NCBI GenBank assembly: GCA_034439915.1
Contig: JAWXBI010000065.1
Location: 1-36,816 of the forward strand
DNA: 36,816 nt
From: JADJLQ01 sp034439915
Lineage (GTDB): Bacteria; Bacteroidota; Bacteroidia; Chitinophagales; Saprospiraceae
Direction: 5' to 3'
Shown here: positions 15,983-23,989 of the stretch, one piece after another
Position numbering within the stretch: position 1 is the stretch's first letter
Layout of the letters: each line of letters begins with the position of its first letter
Position numbers and translations under genes: made by a program
The notes under the pieces: generated by a model
Told to the model about the DNA's origin: nothing
The model's database searches: none
Seen by the model: only the letters and a program-made list of their open reading frames with translations

Positions 15983-16072
15983 ATGATGATTATAGCTGTA
16001 GTAGCATTGATTTCAATGCTTTTTTTCTGCTTTTATGCCTACAATAAAGTAGCAGGTAGAAAATTTAATTGA
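15983..16072 (+). CDS. Putative single-span membrane microprotein (29 aa)
   Basis: A short frame from ATG 15983 encodes 29 residues starting MMIIAVVALISMLFFCFYAY and ending in a basic tail (NKVAGRKFN). One hydrophobic helix of about 19 residues followed by positive charges predicts an inner-membrane helix with the C-terminus inside. I do not recognise the family. Support is only the sharp amphipathic layout, its place after a direct-repeat pair and an AT-rich promoter-like stretch (GATATTTG near 15945), and its ending within the 3' end of the convergent NqrM-like gene. It could be a chance ORF. Confidence 0.35.
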   Translation: MMIIAVVALISMLFFCFYAYNKVAGRKFN

Positions 16073-16286
16073 CTTTAAGTTGCCCCTTAGAAGGGTCGGC
16101 GCACTCTTCTCCGGGTTTTCTCCCGCAGATTACGCAGTCACCGATTTGGTCTTTCAACTGTTGGCTAGCGGTTGCACAAGTACCCCGGAATTCTTTCCCA
16201 CTCACCCAATAGCGGAGATTAATCAATATAAAAGCAAGGCTGAAAACGCCAAAAATGATTGCCAACATATAAAAAAACTGAATCAT
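16065..16286 (-). CDS. NqrM-like small membrane protein with four cysteines
   Basis: A 73-residue protein with one N-terminal TM helix (about 4-24) and a short domain holding C37, C51, C54 and C62: FRGTCATAS followed by GDCVICGRKPGEEC. The layout resembles NqrM (DUF539), a membrane Cys protein that helps deliver iron to Na+-NQR, and the similar Bacteroidota 'membrane or secreted protein' group with a GTCAS...CG.CG..P signature. No nqr genes are in the window. A role as a metal-binding assembly factor is inference. The minus-strand -7 box TATCTTTG lies 27 bp upstream. Confidence 0.6.
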   Translation of the reverse strand: MIQFFYMLAIIFGVFSLAFILINLRYWVSGKEFRGTCATASQQLKDQIGDCVICGRKPGEECADPSKGQLKVN

Positions 16287-16299
16287 AGGGGTAAGACTG

Positions 16300-16307
16300 T
16301 ATATTTA
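16300..16307 (+). promoter_or_regulatory. Putative -7 box for mazG (TATATTTA)
   Basis: Seven of eight bases match TAnnTTTG, 27 bp before the mazG ATG. It lies 6 bp from the divergent box at 16314-16321, so the two promoters nearly overlap. AAAGGA at about 16321 is a possible Shine-Dalgarno element. Confidence 0.35.
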
Positions 16308-16313
16308 AGCATA

Positions 16314-16321
16314 CAAAGATA
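16314..16321 (-). promoter_or_regulatory. -7 box TATCTTTG for the NqrM-like gene
   Basis: Perfect TAnnTTTG match on the minus strand, 27 bp before the ATG. A TTTG on the same strand (16347-16350 complement) lies 25 bp upstream, slightly far for a -33 element. Confidence 0.45.
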
Positions 16322-16334
16322 AAGGAATATCAGG

Positions 16335-17111
16335 ATGAATGACGGCCAAATCACCGCAGATGCATTTCTCAGGTTGGTGGGTATTATGAATGAGCTCAGG
16401 GAAAAATGCCCCTGGGACAAAAAACAAACCTTGCTGACCCTGCGCAACCTGACCATTGAAGAGACCTATGAATTGGCGGATGCTTTGCTCCATCAGGACT
16501 TTAAAGCGGTTAAAGAAGAAATCGGTGATTTAATGCTCCATATCCTGTTTTATGCGCGTATTGCAGCAGAACAAAATGCCTTTACCCTGGCTGAAGCCAT
16601 CCACCTGGAGTGTGACAAACTTATTCACCGCCATCCCCATGTTTACGGAGATACCAAAGTCAGAGACGATGAAGAAGTAAAACAAAACTGGGAACAGCTC
16701 AAATTAAAAGAAGGTAAAAAATCGGTTCTTGGCGGGGTCCCCCAGGGCCTGCCCGCGATGGTCAAAGCTTATCGTATGCAGGAAAAGACCAAACAGGTCG
16801 GTTTTGAATGGGAGCATGCATCCCAGGTTTGGGACAAGGTAGAAGAAGAGATTGCCGAACTCAAAGAAAGCCTGCAAAAACCAGAAGATAAAGCCCATAT
16901 CGAGGAAGAGTTTGGAGATCTGTTATTTGCTTTGGTCAACTATGGCCGGTTTATCGGGGTAGAAGCAGAATCTGCCCTGGAAAGGGTAAATAAAAAATTT
17001 AAATCGCGCTTTGAATACATTGAAAAAATGGCAGAAAAACCCCTGGCCGACTTATCGCTGGACGAAATGAACACCCTCTGGGATCAGGCTAAAATGAAAA
17101 AAATCAGTTGA
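16335..17111 (+). CDS. mazG: Nucleoside triphosphate pyrophosphohydrolase
   Basis: MazG of 258 residues, the usual two-domain length, hydrolyses (d)NTPs to NMP and PPi and removes non-canonical nucleotides. The first MazG domain shows CPWDKKQTLLTLRNLTIEETYELADAL, with the metal-binding E-x-x-E (IEETYELADA), then EEIGDLMLHILFYA. The second repeats it with VEEEIAELKESL and EEEFGDLLFALVNYGRF. There is no linked mazEF toxin-antitoxin pair, so this is the stand-alone housekeeping form. It is convergent with the ligase-like gene pair 8 bp away. The ATG at 16335 is the only good start. Confidence 0.95.
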   Translation: MNDGQITADAFLRLVGIMNELREKCPWDKKQTLLTLRNLTIEETYELADALLHQDFKAVKEEIGDLMLHILFYARIAAEQNAFTLAEAIHLECDKLIHRHPHVYGDTKVRDDEEVKQNWEQLKLKEGKKSVLGGVPQGLPAMVKAYRMQEKTKQVGFEWEHASQVWDKVEEEIAELKESLQKPEDKAHIEEEFGDLLFALVNYGRFIGVEAESALERVNKKFKSRFEYIEKMAEKPLADLSLDEMNTLWDQAKMKKIS

Positions 17112-17119
17112 AAAAACAC

Positions 17120-18358
17120 TCATCGGGAATTCTCAAAATCGTCACGGTGATGTATCCAACCCATAAAAAAAGCAAAAATGGCTATTCCGGTTTGATTGGT
17201 CAGGTTTACCTCGTACCACATCATAAAAAACTGACTGAAAAATAAAATATTAAATAGCATAGATGGCCGGTAAGGATACCTGGAATAAATCAACCAAAGT
17301 CCAAGAGTGAGGAGCAACATACCCGCTATACCTGACCCGCAGAGGTACATCAACCATTCATTGGATGGTTGTAGCCAATTATACGGTTGAAGGTGGGCAG
17401 AATGTTGTCTGTGCCAGTCCATAAACACAGGATGCATGTCTCCAAAGCCGATACCCGTCCACGGAGAGTGCCAGGCAATATCCATTGCTGCTTTCCAGGA
17501 TAATACCCTTGCCCCATCTGTTAATCCATCGACATAGGCGCCATGTATGTATTGATTAAAATCGTATAGCGTGTAATAAATCCTGTTTTGCAGTGTTGGG
17601 ATCCATTTGACTGACAAAGCGGCCACCATACCCATCCCCGCCAGACCGGCAAACCAAATTGGACGGGATGCCTGCCTTCCATATTGGTTCCACCAATAAT
17701 ATACAAATGCACCATACAATAAAATCAAACCGGTCTTGGCTCCGAGGAGATGCAAGTAGATGATCAGCCAGACCTGTAGTGCGACCTGCAAATAAAATAC
17801 TTTTTTGCCATAGAGGTTTTTAACATGCCGGTGATGGAATGTCATCAAAACCACGGTAATAAATACGTACAGGCTAAAGTGAAGGTGATCATTCGACAAC
17901 AGGACATTCAGGGTTTTGGCTTGTAAATAACGTTGAGTGATTCCCTGCGGTTGCAACAACAAAGGGCCTATGCTATAAAATGATGCTAATGCTACGAGCG
18001 CGGACTGTAAAATCCCCAATCCATAATAAATTCTGGGCTTCAGCTTAATCGAAAAAACAACACCGCAAAACAAAGCGGGTAACATGATTTTATTGGATAC
18101 CACTTGTCCCCAATCCTTTATTGATTCGGACCACATGCCGGAAATCAAAGGAGCTATAAATAACAATACAAATCCAAGAACTTGAAAATTAACCGGAGCT
18201 TGACGGGATATCTTTAAAGCTTCTGGCAATGCACTCAGTATAATCACTACGGATCCAATACTGATCAGGGCTTTGGAACTCACCAAACCCAGAAACAAAA
18301 GGATGGTCCCAGCGACAAACATCCCTTGACGGGCGTCTTCTAATTTAATACTTTTCAT
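17120..18358 (-). CDS. O-antigen ligase/polymerase-like membrane protein (second of tandem pair)
   Basis: A 412-residue polytopic inner-membrane protein with about 10-12 helices. It resembles the Wzy_C/O-antigen ligase superfamily, whose members join or polymerise undecaprenyl-linked glycans at the periplasmic face. The large periplasmic loop contains the family-type segment HSPWTGIGFGDMHPVF followed by HLQPYNWLQPSNEWL, where histidines and arginines usually act. I use ATG 18358 (MKSIKLEDARQG); an in-frame TTG at 18373 adds only five residues. It overlaps the upstream paralog by 14 bp. No other glycan genes are adjacent, so whether the acceptor is lipid A, protein or exopolysaccharide is unknown. 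Confidence 0.78.
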   Translation of the reverse strand: MKSIKLEDARQGMFVAGTILLFLGLVSSKALISIGSVVIILSALPEALKISRQAPVNFQVLGFVLLFIAPLISGMWSESIKDWGQVVSNKIMLPALFCGVVFSIKLKPRIYYGLGILQSALVALASFYSIGPLLLQPQGITQRYLQAKTLNVLLSNDHLHFSLYVFITVVLMTFHHRHVKNLYGKKVFYLQVALQVWLIIYLHLLGAKTGLILLYGAFVYYWWNQYGRQASRPIWFAGLAGMGMVAALSVKWIPTLQNRIYYTLYDFNQYIHGAYVDGLTDGARVLSWKAAMDIAWHSPWTGIGFGDMHPVFMDWHRQHSAHLQPYNWLQPSNEWLMYLCGSGIAGMLLLTLGLWLIYSRYPYRPSMLFNILFFSQFFMMWYEVNLTNQTGIAIFAFFMGWIHHRDDFENSR

Positions 18359-19487
18359 CTCGGGGGGAGCCAAATACTACTGCCAACATAAACGCAGTGG
18401 CCGTAACCTGGGATTTAAATGGAGCTGTAAATAACAGTATAGAAACAGTCATTAGAAAAAAGAGCAACCGACTTCGGTCATATTTCATCCGGGATGAAAC
18501 CAATACCCATACTACCCAAATGGTCATTGCCCCGCTGGATACCAGCATATGCATCAATTGAGATAAAGGATAAGCTGGTGCTTCTTTACCATGGTCCCGG
18601 TATTCATTCCAGATCGCATCCACATAATCCCCTATGCCTACTCCGTTAAATGGATGTTTGATCCATTGCGCAAAACTAAATTTCAGGTCAAATAGAAAAC
18701 CGGACATTCCGGAAGTCCAGGCTTCATTGGTATAAATGGCAACCAGATTATAAAGCGCTTCAGCCAGGTGCATCCTGAAGGTGGTAAAATAGACGAGAGA
18801 CAGGATAAATATAAAAGTGCCAAATATTAAAATCCGTGAAACCATTTCAGGCCTTTGCTGTGATGCGGGACGAAGCTGAATCAGCAGAAAGGTTAATGAG
18901 GCCAGGAATATCAAAACCATATGCCCGTAATAAAACAAATTGATAAACAATAATGGTGTTGACCATAACCAAAAACGGGAAAAGGAGCCAGGCCTGCAGG
19001 CCAGCAATATGCCCGACCAAATGATAAAAGAAGTTTTTTCAGCGTCATAAAATAAACTGGATACCGTCACTTCCTTGCTGTCCCAGGGTAAAATTTGGAA
19101 GATGGTCAATACGTTAAGTAAACTGACCAGGAGTATAGATAAAATATATATTTTAGCCAGACATTCGAACCAATTTTTAAGCGTAGTCAGGATAAAAAAC
19201 AACGGAAGCAATAACACCGGAGTCAGGTTTAAAAATTGATTTATTCCGCGTTCGAAGTTCGCAGAATAAAAAACCGAAATCGCGTAAACAAAAGGTATCG
19301 ACAGCCAGGTTAATTCATCATTTTTCCCCTTTAATTGACTTCGATATCCTGGAAGGAAAATCCATAAAATGACTATCCATACTGCGATCAAAACCAGGGC
19401 AATTGAATTTAATGCAATTGAAAAAGGCAGTGTAATGACCAGTAATAAAGCTAAAAAACCAGTAATCGAATTAACGTATCGCACCAT
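18345..19487 (-). CDS. O-antigen ligase/polymerase-like membrane protein (first of tandem pair)
   Basis: A 380-residue polytopic membrane protein with about 10 helices, related in layout to the gene that follows. The large loop holds IKHPFNGVGIGDYVDAIW, matching the P-x-x-G-x-G-x-G-D pattern in the partner, followed by YPLSQLMHMLVSSG. The pair probably arose by old duplication; the two share little identity outside this loop as far as I can see. The ATG at 19487 is supported by a perfect minus-strand -7 box 14 bp upstream. The pair could act as polymerase plus ligase, or on two different glycans. This is inference. Confidence 0.72.
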   Translation of the reverse strand: MVRYVNSITGFLALLLVITLPFSIALNSIALVLIAVWIVILWIFLPGYRSQLKGKNDELTWLSIPFVYAISVFYSANFERGINQFLNLTPVLLLPLFFILTTLKNWFECLAKIYILSILLVSLLNVLTIFQILPWDSKEVTVSSLFYDAEKTSFIIWSGILLACRPGSFSRFWLWSTPLLFINLFYYGHMVLIFLASLTFLLIQLRPASQQRPEMVSRILIFGTFIFILSLVYFTTFRMHLAEALYNLVAIYTNEAWTSGMSGFLFDLKFSFAQWIKHPFNGVGIGDYVDAIWNEYRDHGKEAPAYPLSQLMHMLVSSGAMTIWVVWVLVSSRMKYDRSRLLFFLMTVSILLFTAPFKSQVTATAFMLAVVFGSPRDEKY

Positions 19488-19501
19488 GAATTGAGTGGTG
19501 C

Positions 19502-19509
19502 CAAAGATA
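19502..19509 (-). promoter_or_regulatory. -7 box TATCTTTG for the ligase-like pair
   Basis: Perfect TAnnTTTG match on the minus strand, 14 bp before the ATG at 19487. A weak TTTC lies about 16 bp further upstream as a possible -33 element. Confidence 0.5.
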
Positions 19510-19579
19510 AGTTCTCCATACTTAGGAAAGTATTCTGGAAATATTTAGGCTCAACCAATTATAAAAGATAAGAATGTTC

Positions 19580-19587
19580 TAATTTTG
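19580..19587 (+). promoter_or_regulatory. -7 box TAATTTTG for the glmM operon
   Basis: Perfect TAnnTTTG match, 20 bp before the proposed TTG start of glmM. It supports transcription from here through the cysteine desulfurase and ribD genes. No clear -33 TTTG was seen. Confidence 0.5.
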
Positions 19588-19607
19588 ACCTGAAAACCCG
19601 ATTTCCT

Positions 19608-20993
19608 TTGTCTTTAATAAAATCAATTTCCGGCATACGAGGCACTATTGGTGGTGTGCAGGGCGAAAACCTGACGCCCAACGATATCGTCGCTTTTACT
19701 TCCGGATTCGCCGCGCTGGTTGCTTCCAGATTTAAATCGCCGAAAGTCATAGTGGGCAGGGATGGCCGGATTTCGGGTCCTATGGTACAATCCCTCGTTA
19801 CTGCCACCCTGCAATCCATGGGCATTCATGTATTGGATGCAGATCTGACCACTACCCCATCCCTCGAGATGGCCATTCCGGCAGAAAAAGCACAAGGTGG
19901 GATTATGATCACAGCAAGTCATAATTCAATGGAGTGGAATGCCTTGAAATTTATGGACGAACACGGAGAATTTATCAATGCCGCTTCAGGGCAACAATTG
20001 TTAGACTTGTCGTCCTCTGCGATCCAGTACAAATCCGGTGAACAGTTGGGGGGTTACAGTCCGCTAAAAAATACGATCGCCAACCATATTAAGGCAATTC
20101 TCAAATTAAAACTGGTCAATACCGAATTGATCAAAATTAAACGGTTTAAAATTGTTGTTGACGTGATCAACAGCACAGGCGGATTGGCTGTACCGGCTTT
20201 ATTAGACAAACTCGGTTGTGAATATGTGCTGATTAATGAAGAAATTGATGGAAGATTTGCCCACAACCCGGAACCTTTGCCTGAACACATCAATGAATTA
20301 GTGGTGGCCGTAATTAAACATAAGGCGGATTTAGGTATAGTCGTTGACCCGGACGTTGACCGGCTCGCATTTGTCAGTGATAATGGGGATCCGTTTGGTG
20401 AAGAATATACATTGGTTTCTATTGCGGATTATGTACTTTCAAAAGAAAAAGGCAATTCAGTTTCCAACTTATCTTCAACCCAGGCCTTAAGGGATATTAC
20501 CCTGCTGCATGGTGGCCAGTATTTTGCATCTGCTGTTGGAGAAGTCAATGTAGTCGCCAAAATGAAAGAAACCAACGCGGTGATTGGCGGTGAGGGCAAT
20601 GGTGGCGTGATCTATCCAAAATTGCATTATGGCAGGGATGCCCTTGTCGGGATCGCTTTATTTTTAAGCCAATTGGCTGAATTCAGTAAATCGTCCAGCC
20701 TCTTAAGGTCAAAATATCCGAATTATGAAATTTCAAAAAACAAGATAGAGCTGGCGGAAAAAAAACATATGGAACAGATCTTTAAGCGGCTTAAAGACCA
20801 ATACCAAAAACACAAAACCAATAGCGAAGACGGGCTGCGCATCGACCTGGATGGCGAATGGGTTCACCTCAGGCAATCCAATACAGAGCCCATCATCAGG
20901 ATCTATGCAGAAAGCAACAGTAAAGTAGTGGCGGACCACCTGGCTCAAAAATTAATTAAAGATATCCGGGAAATTCAAAAAGACCTTAAATGA
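19608..20993 (+). CDS. glmM: Phosphoglucosamine mutase (GlmM-type phosphohexomutase), TTG start
   Basis: Phosphohexomutase of 461 residues converting glucosamine-6-phosphate to glucosamine-1-phosphate for UDP-GlcNAc and peptidoglycan synthesis. All four active-site elements are present: the phosphoserine in ITASHN (S104), the Mg2+ loop DPDVDR (D247, D249, D251), the sugar loop GEGNGG, and the phosphate-binding RQSNTEPIIRIYAES near the C-terminus. The start is TTG at 19608: the family's conserved N-terminus (LIKSISGIRGTIGG) begins right after it and no in-frame ATG lies between the promoter and this motif. In Bacteroidota related mutases are annotated as GlmM, though a phosphomannomutase specificity cannot be excluded. 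It overlaps the next gene by 4 bp. Confidence 0.92.
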   Translation: MSLIKSISGIRGTIGGVQGENLTPNDIVAFTSGFAALVASRFKSPKVIVGRDGRISGPMVQSLVTATLQSMGIHVLDADLTTTPSLEMAIPAEKAQGGIMITASHNSMEWNALKFMDEHGEFINAASGQQLLDLSSSAIQYKSGEQLGGYSPLKNTIANHIKAILKLKLVNTELIKIKRFKIVVDVINSTGGLAVPALLDKLGCEYVLINEEIDGRFAHNPEPLPEHINELVVAVIKHKADLGIVVDPDVDRLAFVSDNGDPFGEEYTLVSIADYVLSKEKGNSVSNLSSTQALRDITLLHGGQYFASAVGEVNVVAKMKETNAVIGGEGNGGVIYPKLHYGRDALVGIALFLSQLAEFSKSSSLLRSKYPNYEISKNKIELAEKKHMEQIFKRLKDQYQKHKTNSEDGLRIDLDGEWVHLRQSNTEPIIRIYAESNSKVVADHLAQKLIKDIREIQKDLK

Positions 20994-22120
20994 AAAGGAT
21001 CTATTTGGACCATGCCGCGACCTCTCCCATGATCCCAGAAGTGACCCGGGTGATCACAGAAGCAATGGAGCTTTATATTGGCAACCCTTCTTCTATTCAT
21101 TCTGAAGGAAGGACAGCCAGGGCTAAAATCGAAGAGTCCAGAAAAAAAATTGCCCGATTGCTGAATGCATCCATAGGAGAAATTTTTTTTACTTCCGGAG
21201 GTACAGAAGCCAATAATACTGCTATTAAATGCGCCGTGCGCGACCTGCAAATTCATCGCATTATATCTACCCCGATTGAACATCATGCCGTGCTGCATAG
21301 TATTGAAGCGATGCGCAGGGATTTTAAGGTAGAAATTGTTTTCCTGCCATTGGACGCCCAGGGAAGGATATCCATGAGCGATCTTAAAGACTACCTGGCA
21401 TCTTCCACCCAAAGGACTCTGGTAACCATTATGCACGGCAACAATGAAATCGGAAACCTGTTCCCGATTTCAGAGATTGCTCTGATTTGTGAACAATATA
21501 GAGCCTGGGTTCATACCGATGCCGTACAGACTATTGGCCATTTTCCGGTCAACCTTCAAACTACTAAAGTTCATTTTCTTGCAGCCAGTGCCCACAAATT
21601 TAATGGGCCTAAAGGAACAGGTATATTATTTGTTCGCCAGGGGATGCACATAAACCCCTGGATCGACGGAGGTGGCCAGGAACGGAATTTCAGGGCTGGT
21701 ACGGAATCCACTCACCAAATCCTGGGTATGGCTACTGCATTTGAAGAAGCATACTCCCATTTAGAACAAAGGCAGGCTCACCACATGGCCTTAAAAGAAC
21801 ACTTTAAAACCAGAATATTATCCATTAATAATCAAATCTATATTAACGGAGACCAGGAGAATGCCCTTCACCATGTATTGAGTGTCTCTTTTCCTCCAGG
21901 CCCAAAATCTAACCTGTTGTTATTGCAATTGGATATGGCAGGTATCAGCGCTTCCGGTGGAAGTGCCTGCACCAGTGGAGCAGAACAGGAATCCCACGTC
22001 CTGCAAGCTCTTGGTCATCCTGCGGACAGAAAGACCATTCGATTTTCATTTTCCCACTTGAATACCAGGGAAGAAATTGACTATGTCCTGGACCTTCTTG
22101 CGGGTTGGTTTGCCCCCTGA
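20990..22120 (+). CDS. Cysteine desulfurase (NifS/IscS class)
   Basis: PLP enzyme of 376 residues that removes sulfur from cysteine as a protein persulfide for Fe-S clusters and thio-modification of tRNA. It begins MKRIYLDHAATSP, the classic start. PLP contacts are E97-H98-H99 (IEHHAVL) and D177 (HTDAVQ). The Schiff-base lysine K203 lies in AHKFNGPKGTG. The catalytic C327 lies in GGSACTSGAEQESHVL on the mobile loop. The short class-I loop and SACTSG motif place it with IscS/NifS and not SufS. No iscU or iscA is adjacent. It is translationally coupled to glmM (ATGA overlap) and lies 3 bp before ribD. Confidence 0.94.
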   Translation: MKRIYLDHAATSPMIPEVTRVITEAMELYIGNPSSIHSEGRTARAKIEESRKKIARLLNASIGEIFFTSGGTEANNTAIKCAVRDLQIHRIISTPIEHHAVLHSIEAMRRDFKVEIVFLPLDAQGRISMSDLKDYLASSTQRTLVTIMHGNNEIGNLFPISEIALICEQYRAWVHTDAVQTIGHFPVNLQTTKVHFLAASAHKFNGPKGTGILFVRQGMHINPWIDGGGQERNFRAGTESTHQILGMATAFEEAYSHLEQRQAHHMALKEHFKTRILSINNQIYINGDQENALHHVLSVSFPPGPKSNLLLLQLDMAGISASGGSACTSGAEQESHVLQALGHPADRKTIRFSFSHLNTREEIDYVLDLLAGWFAP

Positions 22121-22123
22121 AAC

Positions 22124-23143
22124 ATGGATTTCGAATTTTATATAGAACGTTGCATCCAACTGGCTAAACTGGCAAAAGGCCAGACTTTTACTAATCCATT
22201 GGTTGGTGCCCTGCTGGTTTATAATGATCAAATTATAGGCGAAGGGTATCATACCGCATTCGGAGCGCCACATGGTGAAATCGAAGCAATGAATAATGTT
22301 CCGCTTTCAGATCGAAAATGGATACCGGAAAGCACCCTGTTTGTCAATCTGGAACCCTGTGTGCATTATGGAAAGACACCACCCTGCTCGGATGAAATTA
22401 TCCGTCAGGGCATAAAAAGAGTGGTCATCGGAACGGCAGACCCTAATCCCCGAATGCAGGGAAAAGGGATAGAAAAACTAAAGCACCGCGGAACCGAGGT
22501 AATCACACCTGTACTTGAAAAACAATGCCATGAGCTGAATCAGGTTTTTTTTACCAATATGTCCAGACACAGGCCATTTATTCAGCTTAAATATGCGTGC
22601 AGCCAGGACAATTTTATAGGAAACTATCAATCTGCAGTCCCCATCTCCAATTCCTGGTCAAAATATATAGTCCATAAAATCAGGCACGAAGTTGACGGCA
22701 TCCTGATCGGGACGCGAACGGCCATTAACGATGACCCACAATTGACCAACCGAAATTATTTTGGCAAAAACCCTGTGCGAATGGTATTGGACCGCACTGG
22801 TAAAATCCCACTTCACTACCAGATATTTTCAGACGGTTTACCCACCTGGATATTTACAGATAGCCCTAATCGTTTTCCGTCATCGGTCAGGATTATCCCC
22901 TGGATGGATGACTTAAATAATACGATGTCCTTCCTGCTTGATGAGGGTATCGGTTCTTTGTTGGTGGAAGGCGGTGCACAGACCCTGCAATCTTTTATTA
23001 ATGGAATGCTTTGGGACGAAATTTGGGTTACTCAGACCAGACAGGCACTGGGAGACGGTGTTTCAGCACCACATTTCAGGGGCAATAAAGTTTGGGAAAT
23101 GGATATTGACGAAGAGACCTTGTCGGTATATCGACCCTTTTAA
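22124..23143 (+). CDS. ribD: Bifunctional pyrimidine deaminase/reductase RibD
   Basis: Riboflavin-pathway enzyme of 339 residues. The N-terminal deaminase has NPLVGA (24-29), the zinc ligand H50 and catalytic E52, and PC...PPC with C79 and C88. The C-terminal RibG-type reductase has KIRHEVDGILIGTRTAINDDPQLTNR, GGAQTLQSFI and a late strand. The deaminase motif reads HGE where HAE is the usual form, a small change between two catalytic residues. It is third in the glmM operon. Other rib genes are not nearby, and no FMN riboswitch is seen. Confidence 0.95.
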   Translation: MDFEFYIERCIQLAKLAKGQTFTNPLVGALLVYNDQIIGEGYHTAFGAPHGEIEAMNNVPLSDRKWIPESTLFVNLEPCVHYGKTPPCSDEIIRQGIKRVVIGTADPNPRMQGKGIEKLKHRGTEVITPVLEKQCHELNQVFFTNMSRHRPFIQLKYACSQDNFIGNYQSAVPISNSWSKYIVHKIRHEVDGILIGTRTAINDDPQLTNRNYFGKNPVRMVLDRTGKIPLHYQIFSDGLPTWIFTDSPNRFPSSVRIIPWMDDLNNTMSFLLDEGIGSLLVEGGAQTLQSFINGMLWDEIWVTQTRQALGDGVSAPHFRGNKVWEMDIDEETLSVYRPF

Positions 23144-23350
23144 TCAGGCCGGTTAAAGGTCATTTTAAAAATTATTTTTTACTAAAATCATATATAAAAC
23201 CAAAAGAAAACCAAATATATACAACGGAAATTTTGAAAAGCGTTAAATATATTTTAAATGTAGGTATAAAACACTTTGAGCATTGGATAATCTGTTGACT
23301 TGGTAGTATTTTTGAATTGCAAACCCAAATGAAAGACCCAATCAATTACA
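23144..23350. other. AT-rich gap before the exported thioredoxin-fold gene
   Basis: This 207-bp gap is A/T-rich with no supported ORF. It holds the promoter described at 23307-23314 and only A/T-only inverted repeats (for example ATTTTA/TAAAAT near 23163-23188), which I do not count as a terminator. The ATG at 23329 reaches a stop after nine codons. Confidence 0.5.
23307..23314 (+). promoter_or_regulatory. -7 box TATTTTTG with a spaced ATTG
   Basis: Perfect TAnnTTTG match 36 bp before the ATG at 23351. ATTG at about 23282-23285 sits 21 bp upstream, three of four bases of the -33 TTTG at consensus spacing. This is the best-formed two-part promoter in the window. Confidence 0.55.
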
Positions 23351-23974
23351 ATGCCTGACTGCAAAAGTTTTTATATTCTCTCCTATCTGCTTTCTTGTGT
23401 TTACCTGATCTCGGCTCAGCAGGTGATGCCGACAAAGGTTAAGTGGCTTTCATTTGAAGAAGCCGATGTAATAGCCAAATCCGCCAAAACACCGAAAAAA
23501 CTTTTAGTGGAACTGTATACCGATAAATGCGGGTGGTGCAAAAAAATGGATTTGTCCACTTTTCAAAATGAGTTTATTGTCCATTACCTCAATGAAAATT
23601 TTTACCCGGTTAAGTTCAATGCCGAGCAACGTATAGATGTTCAATTCAATTCCCAGGTATTTAAACAAGATAAAAGTGGGTTCCATGAATTAGCTATTGC
23701 CCTTACTATGGGCGACCTCGCCTTTCCAACGCTGGTATTTCTGGATGAAGAAAATCAGATCATACAGCCCATTCAAGGATATCAAACCGTAGACGAACTG
23801 GAGCGCATCATGTTTTATTTTGCTAATAATATGTACAAGACCACCCCATGGAACAATTTTGTACAACAGTATAAACCCACCAATTCTAAACCGAAGATTG
23901 ATCCCAGGCCGGATCAAATTGAATTTATTCTGACCCCAAAGTCCAATGCGGAGGTCATCAAAAAGAAAAATTAA
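23351..23974 (+). CDS. Exported thioredoxin-fold protein (Thioredoxin_7/DUF255-like)
   Basis: A 207-residue periplasmic thioredoxin-like protein with signal peptide MPDCKSFYILSYLLSCVYLISAQ. The domain starts at about 35 (KWLSFEEADVIAK) and has KLLVELYTDKCGWCKKMDLSTF with a CGWC active site, then FYPVKFNAEQ, and a cis-Pro in FPTLVFLDEENQII. The preceding KK.LV.LYTD..GWCKKM pattern is typical of the Thioredoxin_7/DUF255-related group. The C-terminal 50 residues are polar and Pro/Lys-rich. It is likely a thiol-disulfide reductase or isomerase. It is convergent with the HerA-like ATPase gene. Confidence 0.85.
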   Translation: MPDCKSFYILSYLLSCVYLISAQQVMPTKVKWLSFEEADVIAKSAKTPKKLLVELYTDKCGWCKKMDLSTFQNEFIVHYLNENFYPVKFNAEQRIDVQFNSQVFKQDKSGFHELAIALTMGDLAFPTLVFLDEENQIIQPIQGYQTVDELERIMFYFANNMYKTTPWNNFVQQYKPTNSKPKIDPRPDQIEFILTPKSNAEVIKKKN

Positions 23975-23989
23975 GGTATTCGCCGGTCA

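Noticed and set aside
10184..16286. Defence island around the PycTM-like gene
   Set aside because: Neighbouring genes (MarC, GntP permease, S9 peptidase, NqrM-like) are ordinary chromosomal genes. No cyclase, nuclease-effector, restriction or toxin gene is present.
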